The notes beneath the pieces were generated by a model. The model was not told where the DNA came from. It saw only the letters and a program-made list of their open reading frames with translations, and ran no database searches. The translations under genes and the position numbers were made by a program. DNA of 5,046 nucleotides. Origin: GCA-2719315 sp964448645. Its GTDB lineage: Bacteria > Bacteroidota > Bacteroidia > Flavobacteriales > Flavobacteriaceae. The DNA lies in assembly GCA_964448645.1 (NCBI GenBank), contig CAYUZY010000119.1:1-5046 (forward strand), in the 5' to 3' direction. Below, in pieces: positions 1 through 5,046 of the stretch. Position 1 is the first letter of the stretch. Each line of letters begins with the position of its first letter.

Positions 1-20
1 CAACCACCATATAAGGGTAG

Positions 21-50
21 CAAATTTAATTTATTTTTTTACAGAACAAA
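21..50 (-). promoter_or_regulatory. Putative Bacteroidota-type promoter (TTTG-N18-TAnnTTTG) reading out of the left edge
   Basis: On the minus strand, TTTG at 50-47 is followed after 18 bases by TAAATTTG at 28-21. The second element fits the Bacteroidota -7 consensus TAnnTTTG exactly, and the spacing fits the TTG-N17-23-TAnnTTTG form described for Flavobacterium. It lies downstream of the bshB1 stop and points away from every gene in the window, so it should drive something beyond base 1. Initiation would be expected at about base 14-16. The last eight minus-strand bases (8-1) resemble the 5' end of a tRNA-His, which would suit a short-leader stable-RNA promoter. In DNA this AT-rich the motif could occur by chance; the free position between genes and the correct spacing raise its value. 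Confidence 0.4.
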
Positions 51-77
51 AATGGTATAAAAAGAAAATATATAAAA

Positions 78-800
78 CTAATTTAAAAAAGAGTTCAGAT
101 CACTTATAGATAATACCTGTCTAGAATTAAAACCTTCACCAGCTTCAGAATTAATTAATCTACCCATGTTTTTTGCTCTATAAGACACGCTTTCAATAAA
201 GTTTTTTGAACTTATAGGCGTTTCTGATTCAGAACTATTTGGATTAAATAATTGACTGGAATATGCTTTAACTGCATCTAACTTAATTTTTAAATAACCA
301 CTAATGTCAAAAATAAAATCTGGTTTAATTTCATTCCATTGAATATATTCTAAAACAATTTTTGGACGCCAAACTTCTTGTATGTTTTTATTAATATCAA
401 AAGTTTCAATCTTTTCAAGACCACTTAAAAAACATGAATCGTTAACTAAACTACTACCCTTTCCATGATCAATATGTCTATCTTCAGAAGAGTTACATAA
501 AACAATATCCGGTTTAAACTCTCTGATTTTAGAAATTACAATTAACTGATGCTTTTTATCATTTTTGAAAAATCCATCTTTGAAATCAAGATTTTCTCGA
601 AAATTAATTCCTAAAATTTTACTTGCTTGAGATGATTCCTTTTTTCTTATCTCTACACTTCCTCTTGTTCCAAGTTCTCCCCTTGTAAGATCAATAATAG
701 CAACTTTTTTGTTTTGACTTAACGATTTAGATATCGTTCCTCCACAACCTAATTCTACATCATCCGGATGAGCTCCAAAAGCTAATATATCATATTTCAT
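78..800 (-). CDS. bshB1: Bacillithiol biosynthesis deacetylase BshB1 (LmbE/PIG-L family)
   Basis: Predicted cytoplasmic zinc-dependent N-acetylglucosamine-malate deacetylase, the second step of bacillithiol synthesis (GlcNAc-malate to GlcN-malate, before BshC adds cysteine). At 240 residues it has the usual family length. The N-terminal AHPDD motif (residues 10-14) supplies zinc ligands H11 and D14 and the probable general base D13. DRHIDHG (107-113) supplies the third zinc ligand H112 and H109, which in Bacillus homologues stabilises the intermediate. The TRGELGTRG segment (39-47) and the C-terminal EAGEGF segment are also typical of BshB1, which favours it over a generic LmbE-like deacetylase. 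The ATG overlaps the TGA of the upstream PLP enzyme as ATGA, so translational coupling is likely. The gene ends in TAG, and no convincing hairpin terminator follows. Other pathway genes (bshA, bshC) are not in the window. Family is very secure; the specific bacillithiol role is strongly supported by motif similarity. Confidence 0.92.
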   Translation of the reverse strand: MKYDILAFGAHPDDVELGCGGTISKSLSQNKKVAIIDLTRGELGTRGSVEIRKKESSQASKILGINFRENLDFKDGFFKNDKKHQLIVISKIREFKPDIVLCNSSEDRHIDHGKGSSLVNDSCFLSGLEKIETFDINKNIQEVWRPKIVLEYIQWNEIKPDFIFDISGYLKIKLDAVKAYSSQLFNPNSSESETPISSKNFIESVSYRAKNMGRLINSEAGEGFNSRQVLSISDLNSFLN

Positions 801-1942
801 AAACTGTTTTTTATAGATTGAGATAAATCATTTTTTAAATCATCAATAAATTCAATTCCTGTTGAAAATCTAATCATTTGATCATTAATTCCTTGTTCTT
901 TTCTTTCAAAATCAGAAAGCAATGCATGAGATGTCAGTTTAGGACTCAAGACAGTACTTTCTACTCCTGCTAAACTCATTGAAGGTTTTATAACTTTCAA
1001 TGAGTTTAAAAACTTTTTAACCTCTATATTTTTATTTAAATCAAAAGTTAACATCCCTCCAAAACCTCTCATTTGAGTTTTAGCTATTTCATGATCAGGA
1101 TGACTCTTTAATCCTGGATAATAAACTTTATCAACCCAATCTTGAGAAAGTAAAAAATTTGCCAATTTTAAAGCATTATTATTTTGAGCCTTAACCCTTA
1201 AATATAAAGTTTTAATACTTCTTTCTAAAAGCCATACAGTATAATCACTTAAATTACCACCTAAATTTTTAGCTGATTGAAAAATTATATCAATGTTTTT
1301 CTTTTTACTTACAACCACACCTGCACATATATCACTATGACCACCTAAATATTTTGTTGCACTATGAACAACTATATCTATTCCAAATAAAATAGGGTTC
1401 TGATTAACAGGGCTTGCAAAAGTATTATCTATCATTGACCATAAATTGTTCGATTTAGCAAATAACCCGATTTTTTTTAAATCAACTATTTTGAGTAATG
1501 GATTACTAGGGGTTTCAATAAAAATACCTTTAGTATTTTTTTTTATTTCTTCTTGAAAAGATTGAATTGTTAAATCTCTAGTAAAACTAAATTCAATATT
1601 ATACTTTGGTAATTCCTTTTTAATAAAATTTCTTGTTCCTCCATATAAATCTCCTTGAATTATTAAATGATCACCAGACTTTAAATGTGAAAGCAAAGAT
1701 GTACTTATTGCAGCCATTCCAGAACTAAAAATTAATCCAGTTTCAGCACATTCAATAGATGAGATTTTTTTTACTAAAGCTCTTTGATTAGGTGTATTAA
1801 AATATCTAGGGTATTGTTTTATATCAAGATCAGTAAAAGCATATGAAGTTGACATGAATAAAGGAGATGTTGATCCTTTAAATTGAGTATCTTTAATCTC
1901 TCCCTCATGAACACATAAAGTTTTAAAATCTTTTTTACCCAT
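797..1942 (-). CDS. Cys/Met metabolism PLP-dependent enzyme (cystathionine gamma-synthase/lyase type)
   Basis: Fold-type I PLP enzyme of the trans-sulfuration family, 381 residues from the ATG at 1942, the normal length. The frame stays open to a TTG at 1972, but that start would overlap the GPx gene by 16 bases and add ten unlikely residues, so I use the ATG, 14 bases after the GPx stop. Numbered from the ATG, visible landmarks are Y44 and R46 in YPRYFNTPNQ (phosphate contacts from the partner subunit), SSGM at 73-76, Y100 in LYGGT (stacks on PLP), D172 in DNTFASP (pairs with the pyridine nitrogen), the Schiff-base lysine K197 in SATKYLGGHSD, E328 in SLAGVES, and R358 in IRFSTGIE (substrate carboxylate). 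These residues do not separate gamma-synthase, gamma-lyase and methionine gamma-lyase, so I give no symbol. Its ATGA coupling to bshB1 makes a role in cysteine supply for bacillithiol attractive, but that is inference. Confidence 0.9.
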   Translation of the reverse strand: MGKKDFKTLCVHEGEIKDTQFKGSTSPLFMSTSYAFTDLDIKQYPRYFNTPNQRALVKKISSIECAETGLIFSSGMAAISTSLLSHLKSGDHLIIQGDLYGGTRNFIKKELPKYNIEFSFTRDLTIQSFQEEIKKNTKGIFIETPSNPLLKIVDLKKIGLFAKSNNLWSMIDNTFASPVNQNPILFGIDIVVHSATKYLGGHSDICAGVVVSKKKNIDIIFQSAKNLGGNLSDYTVWLLERSIKTLYLRVKAQNNNALKLANFLLSQDWVDKVYYPGLKSHPDHEIAKTQMRGFGGMLTFDLNKNIEVKKFLNSLKVIKPSMSLAGVESTVLSPKLTSHALLSDFERKEQGINDQMIRFSTGIEFIDDLKNDLSQSIKNSL

Positions 1943-1956
1943 TATTAAACTTACAA

Positions 1957-2496
1957 TTAATTTATAATCCAATCAATAATAGACTCGTCATCAGGTTGAA
2001 TTCTAGGAGAAATTACTCTTTTTAATTTACCGTCCTCATCCAATAAATATTTTTGAAAATTCCATGTAACTTTTGAATCTAAAACACCATTTTTTTCTTT
2101 ATCAGTTAAAAATTGATAAACGGGATGTTTATCTTTACCAACAACAGATATTTTACTCATCATAGGAAAAGAAACACCATAATTAGATTTGCAGAAATTT
2201 GAAATTTCATCATTTGAACCAGGTTCTTGAAAAAGAAAATTATTTGAAGGAAATCCTATTATTACAAATTTTTGGTCGCCATATTTTTCATATAAAGATT
2301 GTAGTTTTTCATATTGAGGTGTTAACCCACAATTAGAAGCTGTATTTACAATCATAATCTTTTTGCCTTTTAAAGTAGAAAAATCAAAACTATCTCCATA
2401 AATATCATTAACTGTAAATTGGTGTATAGAATAATTCATAATTAAGTGTGAGTTTATAACATTAAAAAAAAATAAAATCGAAAGTAAATAAAACAT
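1957..2496 (-). CDS. Glutathione peroxidase family protein, probably a thiol peroxidase with an N-terminal leader
   Basis: GPx-family peroxidase of 179 residues with a thioredoxin fold, expected to reduce hydroperoxides. The catalytic set is complete: peroxidatic C56 in VNTASNCG (cysteine, not selenocysteine), Q90 in FQEPG, and W145-N146 in TWNF. C102 in the FCKSNYGVSFP segment sits where bacterial thioredoxin-dependent GPx proteins carry a resolving cysteine, so thioredoxin or another small thiol is a likelier reductant than glutathione. Residues 1-19 are strongly hydrophobic and could be a signal peptide or anchor, but they lack the usual lysine or arginine and have no clear cleavage site. 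The alternative start M20 (ATG at 2437-2439) would give a 160-residue cytoplasmic enzyme starting MNYSIHQF, a normal family length. I keep the long start with modest confidence. The PLP gene follows after 14 bases, so the two are probably cotranscribed. Confidence 0.9.
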   Translation of the reverse strand: MFYLLSILFFFNVINSHLIMNYSIHQFTVNDIYGDSFDFSTLKGKKIMIVNTASNCGLTPQYEKLQSLYEKYGDQKFVIIGFPSNNFLFQEPGSNDEISNFCKSNYGVSFPMMSKISVVGKDKHPVYQFLTDKEKNGVLDSKVTWNFQKYLLDEDGKLKRVISPRIQPDDESIIDWIIN

Positions 2497-2510
2497 CTAA
2501 TTAAGATTTA

Positions 2511-2524
2511 ATATTTGCAAATAT
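2511..2524. repeat. Perfect 14-base palindrome upstream of the GPx gene
   Basis: ATATTTGCAAATAT reads the same on both strands and sits 15 bases upstream of the GPx ATG in the clpS-GPx gap. Its centre TTTGCAAA is not A/T-only, so it is less likely to be random background than the other AT palindromes here. It could be an operator half-site pair. The minus-strand octamer GATATTTG (2525-2518) is also one base from the TAnnTTTG -7 consensus, but no TTG element lies at proper spacing, so I do not call a promoter. Confidence 0.35.
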
Positions 2525-2532
2525 CTCAATTT

Positions 2533-2550
2533 TATTTATTAAAATAAATA
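2533..2550. repeat. A/T-only inverted repeat after clpS, possible weak hairpin
   Basis: TATTTATT and AATAAATA are perfect 8-base inverted arms separated by AA, starting six bases beyond the clpS stop. The position suits a terminator or mRNA 3' stabilising hairpin. The stem has no G or C, the loop is too short unless the inner pairs open, and no clean U-tract follows. It may be chance in AT-rich DNA, and readthrough into the GPx gene is quite possible. Confidence 0.2.
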
Positions 2551-2555
2551 TAATT

Positions 2556-2837
2556 TCAAGTAATTTCCGCTGATAATCCAGCTTCCAAAAGAGCACTGCA
2601 AATAGGAACTAGTTTTTCCAAAGGACCTGTTTTTACAACACACTTTCCTGAAAAATGAACAATATAAGCACATTGCTCAGCTTGTTGATAGGTATGTTTA
2701 CATACTTTCACTAAAGTTTCTATAACATGCTGAAACGTGTTAACATCATCATTATATAAGATTATTTGATGTTTTTCAACAGTTTTAGTTAAAACATCTT
2801 CATCAAGACTGGGATTTATTTTTTCTTTTTTACTCAT
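2556..2837 (-). CDS. clpS: ATP-dependent Clp protease adaptor ClpS
   Basis: Cytoplasmic adaptor that binds substrates with bulky hydrophobic N-terminal residues (N-end rule) and delivers them to ClpA or ClpC with ClpP. At 93 residues it is close to the family norm. A polar, probably flexible N-terminal stretch (1-22) precedes the core. The N-degron pocket is visible: N29-D30-D31 in LYNDDVNTF bind the substrate alpha-amino group together with H61 in IVHFSGK, the counterpart of E. coli H66. Relative to E. coli, Y37-T38 becomes V32-N33 and the gate methionine M40 becomes F35; to my knowledge such VNTF variants are usual in Bacteroidota. The ending GLSAEIT fits the last strand. Gaps of 82 bases upstream and 59 bases downstream mean it may have its own promoter, but I found no convincing one. 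No Clp ATPase gene is adjacent. Confidence 0.95.
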   Translation of the reverse strand: MSKKEKINPSLDEDVLTKTVEKHQIILYNDDVNTFQHVIETLVKVCKHTYQQAEQCAYIVHFSGKCVVKTGPLEKLVPICSALLEAGLSAEIT

Positions 2838-2919
2838 TTATAAAAAAACAAGAATCCATTTAATTTAATATTAAAAAATTAAAATAAATTTATTAAACTT
2901 CTGAATACAAAATAACTTA
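2838..2919. other. AT-rich tpiA-clpS intergenic gap with two short palindromes
   Basis: The gap contains no gene. It holds two perfect 12-base A/T-only palindromes, AATAAATTTATT at 2883-2894 and TTTAATATTAAA at 2864-2875. Near-matches to the TAnnTTTG element on the minus strand (TTATTTTG at 2915-2908 and TAAATTTA nearby) lack a -33 TTG at correct spacing. A clpS promoter here is plausible from position but not demonstrated. Confidence 0.3.
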
Positions 2920-3669
2920 TTAAAAAGAATTTATTATCTCAATGAAATCATCACTAATTAATGAAGCTCCTCCAATCAAGCCACCATCAACATCAGGTTT
3001 AGAAAAAATTTTAGACGCGTTATTTGGTTTAACACTACCACCATATAATATTGGAACCATCTCTGATATTTTTAATCCAAAATTTATTTTAATCCAATTT
3101 CTTACATAAAGATGCATCTCTTGTGCTTGTTTAGGAGTTGCATTTTCACCAGTTCCAATTGCCCAAACTGGTTCATAAGCTAAAATAATATTATCCCAAT
3201 CAGATTTTTTTAAATCTAACAATGTTTTTGAAAGTTGATTATTAACAACATCAAATTCTTTGTTATTTTTTCTGTCAATAATTTGCTCACCAAAACAAAA
3301 AATTATTTTAAGTTGATTCTCTAATGCGTTATTAACTTTTTTCTTTAATATGATGTCTGTTTCATTATAAAATGCTCTTCTTTCAGAATGACCTATAATA
3401 ACTCTTGAAACACCAATACTTTTTAACATTGAAGGTGAAATCTCTCCTGTATAAGCACCTTTTTCTGACTCACTGATGTTTTGAGCTATTACTTCAATTT
3501 TTGAGTCAGATAAATTAACCACACTTTTCTGAAGATTAGTAAATGATGGAGAAACCATTACAATCACATCATTTTTGAAATTATAGTTTTTGAGTTTATT
3601 TAATAAAGATTCTGTCTCATTGGCATCATTATTCATCTTCCAATTACCTGCAACAATTTTATTTCTCAT
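2920..3669 (-). CDS. tpiA: Triosephosphate isomerase
   Basis: Cytoplasmic glycolytic and gluconeogenic enzyme that interconverts dihydroxyacetone phosphate and glyceraldehyde 3-phosphate. At 249 residues it is full length for the TIM-barrel family. All catalytic and signature parts are present: N9 and K11 in AGNWKMN, the electrophile H94 in IIGHSERR, the catalytic base E166 in AYEPVWAIGTG with the phosphate-gripping loop 6 just after it, and the C-terminal YGGSVKP and GGLIGGASL phosphate-binding turns. The ATG is one base after the stop of the upstream permease, so the two are almost certainly cotranscribed and translation may be coupled. I see no Shine-Dalgarno sequence before the start. It ends in TAA. 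Nothing suggests decay or transfer. Confidence 0.98.
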   Translation of the reverse strand: MRNKIVAGNWKMNNDANETESLLNKLKNYNFKNDVIVMVSPSFTNLQKSVVNLSDSKIEVIAQNISESEKGAYTGEISPSMLKSIGVSRVIIGHSERRAFYNETDIILKKKVNNALENQLKIIFCFGEQIIDRKNNKEFDVVNNQLSKTLLDLKKSDWDNIILAYEPVWAIGTGENATPKQAQEMHLYVRNWIKINFGLKISEMVPILYGGSVKPNNASKIFSKPDVDGGLIGGASLISDDFIEIINSF

Positions 3670-3670
3670 A

Positions 3671-4747
3671 TTAATAATATTTAATTCTTGGATCTAGATA
3701 TAAATGTGTAATGTCTACTAAAATATTAATAATTATAAAAAGAAATGCAATAATTAAAGTTGATCCCATAATAACTGGAATATCCATATGGTTTAACGCA
3801 AAAATAATTTCTTTACCTAAGCCATTCCATCCAAAAATATATTCAACAAAAATTGATCCTGCTAAAAGCGAAGCAAACCACCCTGATAGAACAGTAATAA
3901 CAGGATTTAAGGAGTTTTTTAAAGAATGATAATAAATAATTTTAAACATAGAAAGACCTTTCGCTTTTGCAGTTCTTATATATTCTTGATTTAAAGTATC
4001 TAAAAGGCTGGTCCTCATTAATTGAACAATAACAGAAAGGGGTCTAATTCCTAAAACGAAAGCTGGTAAAATTAGATTTTTTATTTTTATTTCTTCAACT
4101 TCTCCATAATCATCTAGCTCATACAAACTTCCAGTCATATTTAAATTTGTATACTCACTTAAAATAAATCCGAAAAACCAAGAAAATAAAATAGCACTAA
4201 AAAAAGAAGGCATACTCATTCCGAGAGTACAAATAAATTGTAACAATTTATCAGTTATATTTTTCTTATTTAAAGCTGATATGATTCCAAATGATATTCC
4301 AAAAAATGTAGCAATAATAATAGATGATAGTGCTAAAATAAATGTGTTTGGCAAAGTTTCTTTTATTATATCAGAAACAGGTTTTCCAGATTTTTGATAT
4401 GAAGTTCTTAAATAATGAAATTTTAAAATCAAAAAATGTTTAGAAGTCGAAAAAAGATTTAATCCATCATATTTTAATTTATCATAATAGATAAAATCTT
4501 TATTATTATTTGTATGAATAGATATAGGTGACAAATCATTTAAATAAAATAAATATTGCTTTTCTAAAGGTAAGTCAAAACCATATTTTTTTTCAATATT
4601 TCTAATTTGTTCTTCATCTTCAATTTGACCCAACATCATTTGAGCAGGATCGGAAGGGATTATATTAAAAAGAAAGAAAATAATTGTTATAACACCAAAT
4701 AATGCTAAAAATATATTTAAAACTTTATGAAATAAAAAATTTATCAT
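3671..4747 (-). CDS. DppB-like ABC transporter permease (binding-protein-dependent family)
   Basis: Inner-membrane permease subunit of the peptide/nickel (Dpp/Opp) ABC family, 358 residues. TM1 (about 9-30) leads into IIPSDPAQMMLG, the typical DppB N-terminal signature. A long non-membrane segment follows (about 43-132). The transport core has hydrophobic segments near 133-159, 168-197, 224-243, 284-304 and 325-346. The EAA coupling loop QEYIRTAKAKGLS (254-266), which contacts the ATPase, is intact, and the C-terminal EYIFGWNGLGKE and LDPRIKYY segments are also family-like. It exceeds the roughly 310-340 residues usual for DppB because of extra sequence around residues 70-125 in the presumed periplasmic segment. 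No DppC, ATPase or binding-protein gene lies in the window, so substrate and partners are unknown. Its ATG overlaps the TGA of the DUF1599 gene as ATGA, and tpiA starts one base after its stop. Confidence 0.9.
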   Translation of the reverse strand: MINFLFHKVLNIFLALFGVITIIFFLFNIIPSDPAQMMLGQIEDEEQIRNIEKKYGFDLPLEKQYLFYLNDLSPISIHTNNNKDFIYYDKLKYDGLNLFSTSKHFLILKFHYLRTSYQKSGKPVSDIIKETLPNTFILALSSIIIATFFGISFGIISALNKKNITDKLLQFICTLGMSMPSFFSAILFSWFFGFILSEYTNLNMTGSLYELDDYGEVEEIKIKNLILPAFVLGIRPLSVIVQLMRTSLLDTLNQEYIRTAKAKGLSMFKIIYYHSLKNSLNPVITVLSGWFASLLAGSIFVEYIFGWNGLGKEIIFALNHMDIPVIMGSTLIIAFLFIIINILVDITHLYLDPRIKYY

Positions 4748-5046
4748 TCACCAATTAAAATTAATGCAAATACAGAATAATTAATAATATCTTGATAATT
4801 TGCTTTAATTCCTTCGCTAATAATTGTTTTTCCTTTATTATTTTCAATTTGTTTTACTCTCAATAATTTTTGTAAAATTAAATCAGTTAATGAACTAACT
4901 CTCATTTCTCTCCATGCTTCGCCATAATCATGATTTTTTTTTAACATTAGGTCATAAGTAATTTCAATTTTTTTGTCATAAAGTTTTAACGATTCTAAAA
5001 TATTATTAGTCTAAAGCCTTATTATTGAAAACATAACCAAGAATTT
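4744..5046 (-). CDS. DUF1599 (nucleotide modification associated domain 1) protein, C-terminal half, partial with apparent frameshift
   Basis: The final 67 residues (from an ATG at 4947) include KNHDYGEAWREMR, SSLTDLILQKLLRVKQIE and INYSVFALI, which match the second repeat of Bacteroidota DUF1599 proteins. As I recall them, those are about 180 residues with two similar halves. The frame is open to 5010 and adds NNILESLKLYDKKI, which also fits the family, so the ATG at 4947 is an internal methionine and not the true start. At 5013-5011 this frame hits TAG. The homologous sequence resumes one frame over from 5044, reading ILGYVFNNKALD to a TAA at 5008-5006, in the place of the LELG linker after the first repeat. 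The gene therefore looks complete in content but frameshifted by one base, and it continues past the window. Cause unknown: sequence error, real mutation or recoding. The biochemical role of the family is unproven. The TGA overlaps the permease ATG. Confidence 0.8.

Noticed and set aside
51..77. Rho-independent terminator after bshB1
   Set aside because: The stretch is A/T-rich, but I found no stable stem with G-C pairs followed by a U-tract.
1943..1972. Ten-residue N-terminal extension of the PLP enzyme
   Set aside because: The start would be TTG, would overlap the GPx coding sequence by 16 bases and adds residues unlike the family N-terminus. The ATG at 1942 gives the expected protein.
2880..2920. 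clpS promoter in the tpiA-clpS gap
   Set aside because: Only seven-of-eight matches to TAnnTTTG, with no TTG at proper spacing. Such matches are expected by chance in this AT-rich gap.
3711..3929. 72-codon plus-strand open frame
   Set aside because: It lies entirely antisense within the conserved C-terminal core of the permease, matches no family I know and is best explained as a shadow of the real gene.
4744..4947. A stand-alone 67-residue protein starting at the ATG at 4947
   Set aside because: Family-like sequence continues upstream in the same frame to 5010 and in the neighbouring frame to the window edge, so this ATG is internal to a longer DUF1599 gene.
1..5046. CRISPR array, insertion sequence, phage or defence genes
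   Set aside because: No regularly spaced repeats, transposase-like motifs or terminal inverted repeats were seen. The window is filled with ordinary metabolic and housekeeping genes on one strand.

Overview
This is an AT-rich window in which every gene I can support lies on the minus strand, so transcription runs from high to low coordinates. The gene families point to Bacteroidota, most likely a small-genome marine member of the Flavobacteriia. They include a BshB1-type bacillithiol deacetylase, a GPx, a Bacteroidota-style ClpS, and a DUF1599 protein beside a DppB-like permease and tpiA. Start codons have no Shine-Dalgarno sequence in front of them, and the one convincing promoter has the TTG/TAnnTTTG form of that phylum. 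The assignment is inference from gene content; there is no rRNA or other phylogenetic marker here.

Layout in transcription order. (1) 5046-4744: the C-terminal half of a DUF1599 (nucleotide modification associated domain 1) protein. It runs off the right edge, with an apparent +1 frameshift near 5006-5013. (2) 4747-3671: a DppB-like ABC permease whose ATG overlaps the DUF1599 stop as ATGA. (3) 3669-2920: tpiA, one base after the permease. (4) An 82-base AT-rich gap. (5) 2837-2556: clpS. (6) A 59-base gap with a perfect 14-base palindrome and an A/T-only inverted repeat. (7) 2496-1957: a glutathione-peroxidase-family protein. (8) 1942-797: a Cys/Met-metabolism PLP enzyme of the cystathionine gamma-synthase/lyase type. 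(9) 800-78: bshB1, whose ATG overlaps the PLP gene's TGA as ATGA. (10) 50-21: a promoter pointing out of the left edge, possibly serving a tRNA gene that starts around base 8.

The genes fall into two tightly packed blocks, with clpS between. DUF1599-permease-tpiA looks translationally coupled, although the three functions are not obviously related. GPx-PLP enzyme-bshB1 has a plausible common theme of low-molecular-weight thiol and redox metabolism: cysteine or cystathionine handling, bacillithiol synthesis and a thiol peroxidase. I did not see a clearly novel system. The points most worth a second look are the DUF1599 frameshift, the orphan permease in a housekeeping operon, the thiol-themed triad, and the promoter with a possible tRNA-His start at the left edge.
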